A DNA stretch of 11,059 nucleotides from Opitutales bacterium (GTDB taxonomy: Bacteria; Verrucomicrobiota; Verrucomicrobiia; Opitutales; JAIRKQ01). Shown here piece by piece: positions 1-6,798 of this stretch. Below the pieces are notes generated by a model that did no database searches, was not told where the DNA came from, and saw only the letters and a list, made by a program, of their open reading frames with translations. The DNA lies in assembly GCA_029059365.1 (NCBI GenBank), contig JAIDVZ010000072.1:1-11059 (forward strand). The letters run 5' to 3'. How positions within the stretch are numbered: position 1 is the first letter of the stretch; each line of letters begins with the position of its first letter. A program made the position numbers and the translations under genes.

Positions 1-74
1 GGGGGTCGAACCCTCACTCTAGTACAAGAATCGGATTTTGAGTCCGACGCGTCTGCCAATTCCGCCATCCGGGC
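1..74 (-). tRNA. tRNA-Leu, anticodon CAA (3' end cut by window edge)
   Basis: Read on the minus strand from 74 down to 1, this folds as a class II (long variable arm) leucine tRNA. It has the acceptor 5' strand GCCCGGA, a D arm typical of tRNA-Leu (GGCGGAATTGGCAGACGC), and a five-pair anticodon stem TCGGA/TCCGA closing the loop CTCAAAA. The anticodon CAA (complement of 40-38) decodes UUG. A variable arm of about 15 nt follows, then the T stem GAGGG and loop TTCGACC. The last two T-stem bases, the 3' acceptor strand, the discriminator base and any CCA lie beyond position 1. The gene sits 59 bp downstream of ftsQ on the same strand, so it could be co-transcribed with it or have its own weak promoter. 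Confidence 0.93.
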
Positions 75-92
75 AACTAGAAATGCAAGATG

Positions 93-124
93 AAACTTTA
101 TGTCATTTTAGCAAGTTAAAGTTT
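93..124. repeat. 8-bp inverted repeat between ftsQ and tRNA-Leu
   Basis: The arms AAACTTTA (93-100) and TAAAGTTT (117-124) are exact reverse complements around a 16-nt loop. In the direction of transcription (minus) no T-run follows the second arm, and a run of six T precedes the first. It therefore does not look like a normal intrinsic terminator. It could be a processing or weak pausing hairpin in an ftsQ-tRNA transcript, or chance in AT-rich DNA. Confidence 0.35.
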
Positions 125-133
125 AAAAAATTT

Positions 134-931
134 TCACTTTGTTTCTATTATTGCTGATTCAAAATTTGATAGATCGATCTTTCGTACCGAATTTTGCGGG
201 AATTTTCGTTCGTTTAGTATGTAATCCAGATTCAGCAGTTGAAGTTCCAAGTTATAAGGATTAAAGACGATAACTCTGCCGCTTTTTTGGTAAATTTCTA
301 TGCGTGACCAATTTGCTCCTTCGCGGGGGTCATACTTGAGTAGCGAAAATTTATGAATGTCATTATATATATATGGGTATTCATCACGTAAAAGATCGAT
401 CAGATGTTTGATATGTTGTATGCCTGCGATCGGCTTATACCCAATTTTATTCATTGGTGTTCTTTCCAAATTAAGTTCAACATACGGAGTCGCTAATATT
501 ACCTTTTTTGGCAAACATGATCCATGAAAAATACTGCCATCGTTCCGGTCGACGAACAGTAAATCGATTTCATCTCCGTTTTGGATAACGAATTTTAGCA
601 ACGGTATACGTTCTTCTAGTTTTATAAAAATCGAAGCCGGAAATTTCCGTTCAATATATACATCCTTTACCTGGGTAATGTTGAGTAACCTTTTTTTTAA
701 ATTGAAGATGTTGATATCATCAAACAGGGCATTTTTTTTAATCGCTAACGCCTTTATCAGAAATTTTTTTGTGATATAGCCGTCAGTTTTAAACTGTACA
801 GTTTGTAACGGTATTTTGTTGTTTGGTACTCTTTTTGGAGTAATATGTCTGAAAAATACGAACAATCCACAACATATGATTACGGATAATACTATTCCAA
901 TGGTGAATTTTACTGATGCGCGCATGCCCAT
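134..931 (-). CDS. ftsQ: Cell division protein FtsQ
   Basis: The 265-residue product has the bitopic FtsQ/DivIB layout: a short cytoplasmic N terminus, one membrane segment at about residues 9-27, a POTRA-type domain at about 41-112, and a C-terminal beta domain ending in a KIDL-type strand typical of FtsQ. FtsQ bridges FtsL/FtsB to other divisome proteins in the inner membrane and periplasm; the family is known to be essential in many bacteria. Length is near the family norm. The start at 931 was chosen as the first in-frame ATG; a second ATG at 925 (residue 3) is equally possible, since neither has a clear Shine-Dalgarno sequence. The gene is not beside ddl, murB, ftsA or ftsZ here. Downstream is a tRNA and upstream is divergent fabG. 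The coding strand has A-tracts of 8, 8 and 7 bases, encoding Lys-rich stretches. The family call rests on topology and motif pattern because FtsQ sequences diverge strongly. Confidence 0.8.
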   Translation of the reverse strand: MGMRASVKFTIGIVLSVIICCGLFVFFRHITPKRVPNNKIPLQTVQFKTDGYITKKFLIKALAIKKNALFDDINIFNLKKRLLNITQVKDVYIERKFPASIFIKLEERIPLLKFVIQNGDEIDLLFVDRNDGSIFHGSCLPKKVILATPYVELNLERTPMNKIGYKPIAGIQHIKHLIDLLRDEYPYIYNDIHKFSLLKYDPREGANWSRIEIYQKSGRVIVFNPYNLELQLLNLDYILNERKFPQNSVRKIDLSNFESAIIETK

Positions 932-952
932 TTAATAAATTTTAGTAACATC

Positions 953-983
953 TTAACATACTACGACGATCTTGTTTTGTAAT
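953..983 (+). promoter_or_regulatory. Candidate sigma-70 promoter for fabG
   Basis: TTAACA at 953-958 and TGTAAT at 978-983 each differ from the -35 and -10 consensus by one base. The spacing is 19 bp, which is longer than optimal. They lie in the 85-bp divergent region between ftsQ and fabG, and transcription would start about 25-30 nt before the fabG ATG. A promoter for ftsQ must lie in the same region or overlap it, but I see no convincing hexamer pair on the minus strand. Confidence 0.33.
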
Positions 984-1016
984 TGACGAGGCTTCGTTTT
1001 TCCTGAGAGTCATAAT

Positions 1017-1766
1017 ATGATTGAGTGTGATTTGCAAGGTAAAGTTTGTTTAGTTACGGGTGCGGGGAAAGGAATAGGGAAGGATATCGCTATACGCTTG
1101 GCACACGCAAGGGCACATGTTATATGTGTGAGTAGAACTGAACAATCTTGTTCGGCGGTTGCGCAATCTATAATTGATGCTGGATTAAGTGCGGAACATT
1201 TTGCGGTTGATGTTTCAAGTAGCCAATCCGTATCTGACATGTGTTCTGCGATTTTATCCAAACATGAACGAGTAGATATCCTTGTCAACAATGCTGGAAT
1301 TACGCGAGACAACCTTATCATGCGTATGTCGGATGGGGATTGGTTGGATGTTTTAAATACAAATTTGAGCAGTAGTTTCTTTTTAATAAAAAATTTGGTC
1401 CGTCCAATGATTAAAGGGCGTTGGGGCAGGATAATAAATATTTCGTCTGTTGTTGGTTGTATGGGGAATGCAGGCCAATGTAATTATTCAGCGGCAAAGG
1501 CGGGTTTATTAGGGTTAACGAAGAGCATTGCCCGCGAAGTAGCATCGCGTGGAATTACAGTTAACGCAATTGCACCGGGATTTATACGTACTAGTATGAC
1601 AGAATCTTTGGGTGAATCAGTCGTAGAAAAAATAAAAGAGAATATCCCATTACAATCGCTCGGCGAGGTGTCCGATATATCATCGGTTGTAGAATTTTTA
1701 TGCAGTGAAGGTGCTCGATATATCACTGGCCAAGTTTTGCATGTTGACGGTGGTATGTATATGTGA
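1017..1766 (+). CDS. fabG: 3-oxoacyl-ACP reductase FabG
   Basis: This is a 249-residue classical short-chain dehydrogenase/reductase. It reduces 3-ketoacyl-ACP to 3-hydroxyacyl-ACP with NADPH in the cytoplasmic type II fatty-acid elongation cycle. The nucleotide-binding motif TGAGKGIG lies at residues 14-21 and NNAG at 91-94. The catalytic tetrad is visible as Asn116, Ser144, Tyr157 and Lys161 in the Y-x-x-x-K arrangement. The C terminus ([14 protein letters not shown]) matches the FabG signature closely, which sets it apart from generic SDRs. E. coli FabG is 244 residues, so length is normal. The ATG at 1017 is preceded by GAGAG seven bases upstream, the best ribosome-binding-like sequence in the window. 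acpP follows after 58 bp and fabF after that, so this is the first gene of a fatty-acid elongation cluster. Confidence 0.96.
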   Translation: MIECDLQGKVCLVTGAGKGIGKDIAIRLAHARAHVICVSRTEQSCSAVAQSIIDAGLSAEHFAVDVSSSQSVSDMCSAILSKHERVDILVNNAGITRDNLIMRMSDGDWLDVLNTNLSSSFFLIKNLVRPMIKGRWGRIINISSVVGCMGNAGQCNYSAAKAGLLGLTKSIAREVASRGITVNAIAPGFIRTSMTESLGESVVEKIKENIPLQSLGEVSDISSVVEFLCSEGARYITGQVLHVDGGMYM

Positions 1767-1824
1767 AAAAAAACTTGCATTGAAATGTAGTTTTGTTTTG
1801 CTGACCTTAGGTTTTGAACGAAAT

Positions 1825-2082
1825 ATGGCTAATCAAACTATAGAAGAAAGGGTACGTAAAATCATCGTTGATCAACTCGATGTTAATGAAGAACAGGTAA
1901 CAGATAGAGCCTCATTTTTGGATGATCTGGGGGCTGATTCGTTGGACACAGTTGAGCTAATTATGGCTTTTGAGGAAGAGTTTAAGGATGAATTGAAAGG
2001 TGAGATTCCAGAGACTGAAGCGGAAAAAATGCGTACAGTGCATGATGTAGTTACATATATCAAAGAAAAATTGGGTGAATAA
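1825..2082 (+). CDS. acpP: Acyl carrier protein
   Basis: This small acidic protein of 85 residues carries growing acyl chains on a 4'-phosphopantetheine arm. The attachment serine is Ser39 in the motif [10 protein letters not shown]. The N terminus ([13 protein letters not shown]) and the C-terminal helix match bacterial AcpP. I chose ATG 1825 because the protein then begins exactly like known ACPs; an in-frame ATG at 1705 would overlap fabG by 62 bases and add about 40 non-homologous residues. Compared with E. coli AcpP (EEFDTEIPDEEAEK), this protein reads [18 protein letters not shown], a four-residue insertion between helix II and helix III, and the protein is longer than the usual 77-80 residues. 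It lies between fabG (58-bp gap) and fabF (25-bp gap), its functional partners. No strong Shine-Dalgarno sequence is visible, which is surprising for a normally abundant protein. Confidence 0.96.
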   Translation: MANQTIEERVRKIIVDQLDVNEEQVTDRASFLDDLGADSLDTVELIMAFEEEFKDELKGEIPETEAEKMRTVHDVVTYIKEKLGE

Positions 2083-2107
2083 GTAATTCCCTGCCTTCAT
2101 ACTGTGC

Positions 2108-3370
2108 ATGATGAATAATTTCGAAAATGCTGGTCATCGTGTCGTCGTCACTGGATTAGGAGTGGTAACTTCAGTTGGGATCGGGATTGAGCGTTTTTGG
2201 GAAGGTGTGGTTTCTGGGAAAAGCGGTATAAAACCCGTTCATTCGTTTGATGTTTCTAGTTTCAATACCAAGATTGCTGGTGAAATTGACGATTTTGTAG
2301 CGACTGATTATCTCGACTCAAAATCGGTGAAACGTTATGATCGATTTGTTCACTATGCTATGGTCGGTGCACGATTAGCTATAGCGGATGCCAATATCGA
2401 TGTTGAAAGCGAGGATCGCGAGAAATTTGGTGCAATCATTGGATCAGGTATTGGCGGTATGCAGACAATATACGAGCAATCTCGTGTATTTTACGAAAAA
2501 TCTGCACGTTACATTTCTCCTTTTATGATCCCAGCATTAATAGGCAACATGGCGTCTGGAGTTGTTGCAATGGAACTCGGTATACATGGTCCAAATTTTG
2601 GGGTTGTTAGTGCTTGTTCATCCGCTACTCATGCAATTGGTGAGGCCTATCATATGCTCAAGCTTGGTAGAGCTGATGTTATCCTTGCGGGTGGTAGTGA
2701 AGCTGCGGTGAGCCCATTAAGTTTTGCTGGATTTTGTGCCATGAAGGCTATGTCAACATCATTTAATTCTGATCCTGAAAGAGCGAGTCGTCCATTTGAC
2801 GCTAATCGTGACGGGTTTGTTATGTCTGATGGTTCTGGTATAGTCGTTTTGGAGACTATGGAACATGCGAAAAGGCGAGGTGCGCATATTTATTGCGAGC
2901 TCATTGGATATTCTGCCAGCTGTGATGCCTATCATATTACCAGTCCAGACCCAGAAGCTCGTGGATTAATTAAATGTTTCCGTGATTTATTTACTGAAAC
3001 TGGTCTAAAAGCGGAGGATGTAGATTATATAAATGCGCATGGTACATCCACGAAATATAATGACAAGGTTGAAACGAAGGCAGTTAGCGAGGTTTTTGGT
3101 GAACATGCTAAGAATGTGCTCATCAGTTCAACAAAAGGGGCAACTGGGCATTTATTAGGTGCAGCCGGTGGTATAGAAGCGGCGATATGCGCGAAAGTCA
3201 TACAGACTGGTATCGTCCCACCGACGATCAATTACGAGACCCCTGATCCAGAATGTTACTTAAATTATGTTCCGAATAAAGCGGTTGAACGGAAGGTCGA
3301 GGTTGCTATCAGTGACAATTTAGCTTTTGGCGGTCATAATGGCGCGCTGATGTTTAAGAAATTTGAATGA
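2108..3370 (+). CDS. fabF: 3-oxoacyl-ACP synthase II FabF
   Basis: This 420-residue condensing enzyme of the thiolase fold extends acyl-ACP with malonyl-ACP. The Cys-His-His catalytic triad is visible: Cys170 in VVSACSSATHAIGEA, His311 in NAHGTST and His348 in KGATGHLLGAAGG. Length matches the FabF family (about 410-420). The C-terminal glycine-rich gate loop reads SDNLAFGGHNG where E. coli FabF has CNSFGFGGTNG. The gating Phe (407) is kept, but the bases around it in protein sequence differ (Leu405, Ala406, His410). Two consecutive ATG codons (2108 and 2111) are possible starts, and no Shine-Dalgarno sequence precedes either. The 25-bp spacing from acpP indicates co-transcription with fabG and acpP. 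Confidence 0.95.
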   Translation: MMNNFENAGHRVVVTGLGVVTSVGIGIERFWEGVVSGKSGIKPVHSFDVSSFNTKIAGEIDDFVATDYLDSKSVKRYDRFVHYAMVGARLAIADANIDVESEDREKFGAIIGSGIGGMQTIYEQSRVFYEKSARYISPFMIPALIGNMASGVVAMELGIHGPNFGVVSACSSATHAIGEAYHMLKLGRADVILAGGSEAAVSPLSFAGFCAMKAMSTSFNSDPERASRPFDANRDGFVMSDGSGIVVLETMEHAKRRGAHIYCELIGYSASCDAYHITSPDPEARGLIKCFRDLFTETGLKAEDVDYINAHGTSTKYNDKVETKAVSEVFGEHAKNVLISSTKGATGHLLGAAGGIEAAICAKVIQTGIVPPTINYETPDPECYLNYVPNKAVERKVEVAISDNLAFGGHNGALMFKKFE

Positions 3371-3384
3371 TTCGATTGTGTATG

Positions 3385-3399
3385 ATTTTTCGCAAAAAT
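3385..3399. repeat. Short AT-stem hairpin after fabF
   Basis: ATTTTT and AAAAAT flank the loop CGC, giving a perfect six-pair hairpin that starts 15 bases after the fabF stop. The stem has only A-T pairs and no T-tract follows, so it is unlikely to be an efficient rho-independent terminator. Confidence 0.25.
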
Positions 3400-3409
3400 G
3401 CTGGCAAAT

Positions 3410-3419
3410 ATTGTACAAT
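3410..3419. promoter_or_regulatory. 10-nt palindrome, possible operator/-10 element before the ABC permease
   Basis: ATTGTACAAT is a perfect palindrome ending 19 bases before the permease ATG. Its right half contains TACAAT, which resembles a -10 hexamer, but no good -35 element sits at 16-18 bp. A palindrome over a possible -10 just upstream of an iron-type transporter could be a repressor site. It does not match the classical Fur box, and chance is quite possible. Confidence 0.25.
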
Positions 3420-3438
3420 TCTTTGTATCTAGTGGCGT

Positions 3439-5133
3439 ATGACTAAACGGCTAGCGTATTTAATCTTTGCTTTCACCGTAATTTTTTTCTGTGTGTTTTT
3501 TGTTTGGCCGATTTGGCAGGTCCTGAAGGGCGGTTTTATCGATACCAATGGACATTTTACTCTGGATTATATTTTCACGGTATTCCAAAACCATGTATAT
3601 ATTAAAGGCATATTAAATTCGATATATTTGGCTATCGTTACCACGATCATTGCTTTGTTCATATCGTTGCCACTGGCGTATTTTGCTGATAGATACCAGT
3701 TCCCGGGAAAGAAAATTTTCACAAACATAATATTGCTCCCAATTATGTTGCCGCCATTTGTGGGAGCTATAGGTGTTCAACAAATTTTTGGGACGCGAGG
3801 TATACTCAATCTTATCCTTTTGAAGTGCAATATCATCGATAACGCACATCTGATTGATTGGCTGGGGAGCTATAAATTTTTGGGAATGTGCTTGTTAAAT
3901 GCTTTGAGTCTGTACCCGATACTATATTTGAACATAGTGTCAGCTTTAGCAAACATCGATCCTGCGATGGAAGAAGCAGCTGGCAATCTGGGATGTCATG
4001 GACTTAGACGTTATTTCCGGATAACTTTCCCTCTCATCCGACCTGGTGTGTTTGCAGGATCAACATTGGTGTTTATTTGGGCATTTACGGAGCTTGGAGT
4101 TCCTTTAATGTTTGATTATAACCGGGTGGTTTCGGTACAAATATATAATGGATTAAAAGAGATAGGAAATAATCCAATGCCATATGCCTTGGTTAGTATT
4201 GTATTGATATTATCTCTAATTTTTTACGTACTCGGCAAGCTTATCACCGGTCGCCAAAGCTATGCGACAGTGGTAAAGGCGTCGCATGGATCATCGCTAC
4301 GTCGGATAGGAGCTCTAAAACAAACAATGTGCTGTTCTTTATTTGGTGGGGTGACATTATTGGCCGTATTGCCGCATGTTGCAGTTGTGATAACATCGTT
4401 TGCAGGTGATTGGTATAATTCAATTTTACCGAATGTTTGGACATTAGATAATTATAAAATTACACTTGGACATCCATTGACCATACCAGCGATAGAGAAC
4501 AGTTTAATTTACTCTAGTTTTGCAACGATTGCAGCTCTCATTATTGGTGTTTGTATCGCATTCGTCATTGTCAGATCTCATATACGTGGACGCAATATAT
4601 TGGATACTGTTACTATGTTGCCGTTGGCTGTTCCAGGGTTGGTTATGGCATTTGGCTATTTCGCAATGAGCCAGAAGGGGAGGGCGTTTGATTTTTTAAA
4701 CCCGATTGAAAATCCGACGATATTGCTGATTTTATCATACTCTGTGCGCAAATTACCATTCATGGTACGATCTGCGGTGTCTGGGTTGCAACAGATGAGT
4801 TATACTTATGAAGAAGCCGCACAAAATCTTGGTTGTCCTCCATTAAAGGCTAGTATCGTTGTAACATTTCCGTTAATTATGGCGAATTTATTAGCAGGTG
4901 GGCTATTAGTATTTTCGCAAACCATGCTTGAGGTTTCGGATTCTCTCATACTTGCCCAGAAACAGCAATTTTATCCCATTACTAAAGCGATATACGAGCT
5001 GATGAATTTGTTTGGTGATGGGCCATTTTTGGCGTGTGCGCTAGGAGTATGGGCAATGGCTTTTTTAGCGACCGCGATAATCGGAGCGTCTATTTTTATG
5101 GGGAAAAATTTTGGGGCAATATTCCGTGCGTAA
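3439..5133 (+). CDS. Fused two-module ABC permease, Fe(III) (FbpB/SfuB) type
   Basis: The 564-residue, very hydrophobic protein consists of two homologous binding-protein-dependent permease modules in one chain, with about six membrane segments each (module 1 roughly residues 7-270, module 2 roughly 298-555). Each module has the cytoplasmic EAA loop that docks on the ABC ATPase: EEAAGNLGC...TFPLIRPG at about 178-202 and EEAAQNLGC...TFPLI at about 458-480. This layout is typical of ferric-iron permeases FbpB/SfuB; the related thiamine (ThiP) and 2-aminoethylphosphonate permeases share it, so iron is the most likely substrate but is not proven. The periplasmic binding protein and the ATPase genes are absent here: fabF is upstream (68-bp gap) and gpmI downstream (51-bp gap), so the transporter parts must be encoded elsewhere. 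No Shine-Dalgarno sequence is evident before ATG 3439. Confidence 0.9.
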   Translation: MTKRLAYLIFAFTVIFFCVFFVWPIWQVLKGGFIDTNGHFTLDYIFTVFQNHVYIKGILNSIYLAIVTTIIALFISLPLAYFADRYQFPGKKIFTNIILLPIMLPPFVGAIGVQQIFGTRGILNLILLKCNIIDNAHLIDWLGSYKFLGMCLLNALSLYPILYLNIVSALANIDPAMEEAAGNLGCHGLRRYFRITFPLIRPGVFAGSTLVFIWAFTELGVPLMFDYNRVVSVQIYNGLKEIGNNPMPYALVSIVLILSLIFYVLGKLITGRQSYATVVKASHGSSLRRIGALKQTMCCSLFGGVTLLAVLPHVAVVITSFAGDWYNSILPNVWTLDNYKITLGHPLTIPAIENSLIYSSFATIAALIIGVCIAFVIVRSHIRGRNILDTVTMLPLAVPGLVMAFGYFAMSQKGRAFDFLNPIENPTILLILSYSVRKLPFMVRSAVSGLQQMSYTYEEAAQNLGCPPLKASIVVTFPLIMANLLAGGLLVFSQTMLEVSDSLILAQKQQFYPITKAIYELMNLFGDGPFLACALGVWAMAFLATAIIGASIFMGKNFGAIFRA

Positions 5134-5184
5134 ATCCGGAAATAAAAGCTTTTTTTTTATAAAATTTAAAGTACCATCCCTCGC

Positions 5185-6771
5185 ATGGATAATGATCGGC
5201 ACCCGGTGGTTTTGATTATTCGTGATGGTTGGGGATGTAATCACGAAGCAAAAGAGGATAAGGTTAACGCGCTAAAATTGGCAAAAATACCTTTCTCTAA
5301 CCGCATTTCACAAGAATATCCGCGTACGGAAATCTATGCATCTGGTTTATCTGTTGGGCTTCCAGATGGGGTGATGGGAAACAGTGAGGTTGGGCATCAA
5401 AATATTGGAGCAGGTCGAGTAGTTGACCAGGAAATTGTCAGAATTGATAAAGCGATACATGATGGTTCGTTTTATGAAAATCCGACTTTGTTAGGTGCGA
5501 TTCAAAATGCAAAAAAGCACGGTTCGAAGTTACACTTATTTGGGTTATGTTCAAACGGTGGTGTACACTCCGTTTTGGGGCATTTGTTTGCGTTTTTGAA
5601 GTGTGCTAAAATGCATAATTTGCAGGATGTATATATTCACGTTTTTAGTGATGGACGCGATACTCCACAGAATAGTGGTATTCAGTACCTATCAGAGATT
5701 GAAAAACAATGTAAAGAAATTGGGGTTGGAAAAATTGCGAGTGTAATAGGTCGATTTTGGGCGATGGACCGTGATAAGCGCTGGACGCGAGTAGAGAAAG
5801 CTTACAAGTGTTTAGTTGGTGATGGCGAATGTGATCATGTGACCAATCCAAGGGATGTATTTGAGCAATACTATTCACACCCAGTAGATGGTTCAATGAT
5901 CGGGGATGAGTTTATTCCACCTACACGGATTTTGGACCCAAATGGAGATTTTGTTGGTAAGATTCAAGATAACGATAGTGTAATATTTTTTAATTTCCGT
6001 GGAGATCGTCCACGTGAAATTACGCATGCGTTTATCGACGATAATTTTTCTGAATTTAAGCGAATCAAGAAACTAAAACTGTACTATGCAACGTTGACGG
6101 AATATGAATCAGGGTTGGTCCCGAATATTATTTTTCCACGTCCACCTAAGATGAAAAACATTTTGGGGCAGTATATTAGTGATTGTGGTTTTAAACAATT
6201 TCGATGCGCAGAGACAGAAAAGTATGCGCATGTTACTTTTTTCTTCAATGATTATAGAGAGGAACCATTCCCCGGAGAAGAACGTGTATTAATCCCAAGT
6301 CCACGGGATGTAAAAACTTATGATGAAAAACCAGAGATGAGTGCATACGGTGTTAAAGATTCTGTGGTGAACGCGATTTTGAGCAAGAAATATGATTTGA
6401 TCGTAGTGAATTTTGCTAATCCCGATATGATTGGGCATACTGGCAATTTACCAGCTGCTATACGTGCAGCAGAAGTGGTAGATGAGTGTGTGAAAGAAAT
6501 TTTAACAAATGTTGATGCCACTGATGGAAGTGCGCTTGTAACTGCTGATCATGGAAACCTTGAACGAATGGTTGATTTAGCGACCGGTAAGCCACATACG
6601 CAACATACCACCAATCCTGTTGAGGTGGTGCTTTATGGTCAGAAATACAAAAATGCAAAATTACGCGATGGCGGATGTTTAGCGGATATTGCTCCAACTA
6701 TATTGGAACTGCTTGGAGTAAGCCAGCCCGCGGAAATGACAGGGCAGTCGCTGATTCGCCATGAGCGCTAA
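5185..6771 (+). CDS. gpmI: 2,3-bisphosphoglycerate-independent phosphoglycerate mutase
   Basis: The 528-residue enzyme interconverts 3- and 2-phosphoglycerate in glycolysis/gluconeogenesis in the cytoplasm and uses two metal ions (Mn2+ in characterised members). It belongs to the alkaline phosphatase superfamily. Visible active-site elements are Asp14 in IIRDGWG, the phosphorylated Ser67 in GNSEVGH, the substrate loop SNGGVHS (about 123-129), SDGRDTPQ, Arg274 in FNFRGDRPRE, Asp414 and His418 in NPDMIGHTG, Asp455 and His456 in TADHGN, and His474 in HTTNPVE. All expected metal ligands are present, so it should be active. Length is slightly above the usual about 510-515. The start ATG 5185 lies just before the conserved first beta strand and lacks a clear Shine-Dalgarno sequence. 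A T-tract of nine bases (5150-5158) lies in the 51-bp gap after the permease. Its 3' end converges with the regulator gene, 19 bp apart. Confidence 0.96.
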   Translation: MDNDRHPVVLIIRDGWGCNHEAKEDKVNALKLAKIPFSNRISQEYPRTEIYASGLSVGLPDGVMGNSEVGHQNIGAGRVVDQEIVRIDKAIHDGSFYENPTLLGAIQNAKKHGSKLHLFGLCSNGGVHSVLGHLFAFLKCAKMHNLQDVYIHVFSDGRDTPQNSGIQYLSEIEKQCKEIGVGKIASVIGRFWAMDRDKRWTRVEKAYKCLVGDGECDHVTNPRDVFEQYYSHPVDGSMIGDEFIPPTRILDPNGDFVGKIQDNDSVIFFNFRGDRPREITHAFIDDNFSEFKRIKKLKLYYATLTEYESGLVPNIIFPRPPKMKNILGQYISDCGFKQFRCAETEKYAHVTFFFNDYREEPFPGEERVLIPSPRDVKTYDEKPEMSAYGVKDSVVNAILSKKYDLIVVNFANPDMIGHTGNLPAAIRAAEVVDECVKEILTNVDATDGSALVTADHGNLERMVDLATGKPHTQHTTNPVEVVLYGQKYKNAKLRDGGCLADIAPTILELLGVSQPAEMTGQSLIRHER

Positions 6772-6774
6772 GCG

Positions 6775-6798
6775 AAAGATGCTAATCTATCTATCTTT
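6775..6798. terminator. Weak inverted repeat between convergent gpmI and regulator genes
   Basis: AAAGAT (6775-6780) and ATCTTT (6793-6798) are reverse complements around a 12-nt loop and span the short convergent gap. The second arm overlaps the regulator's stop codon. On the plus strand it runs into TTTTC. A bidirectional terminator would be expected here, but the stem is short and AT-rich, so the call is tentative. Confidence 0.25.

Noticed and set aside
1705..1824. Upstream in-frame ATG that would extend acpP by 40 codons
   Set aside because: The extension overlaps the conserved FabG C terminus in another frame and bears no ACP homology; the ATG at 1825 gives a standard ACP N terminus.
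3402..3415. Sigma-54-like promoter (TGGCA...TTGTA) before the permease
   Set aside because: The spacing between the GG and GT elements is two bases shorter than the strict -24/-12 arrangement requires, and the -12 GC is replaced by GT.
5134..5184. AAAAGCTTTT palindrome with nine T as an intrinsic terminator after the permease
   Set aside because: The palindrome has no loop and no GC-rich stem, so a terminator hairpin cannot form well; it is recorded only as a T-tract.
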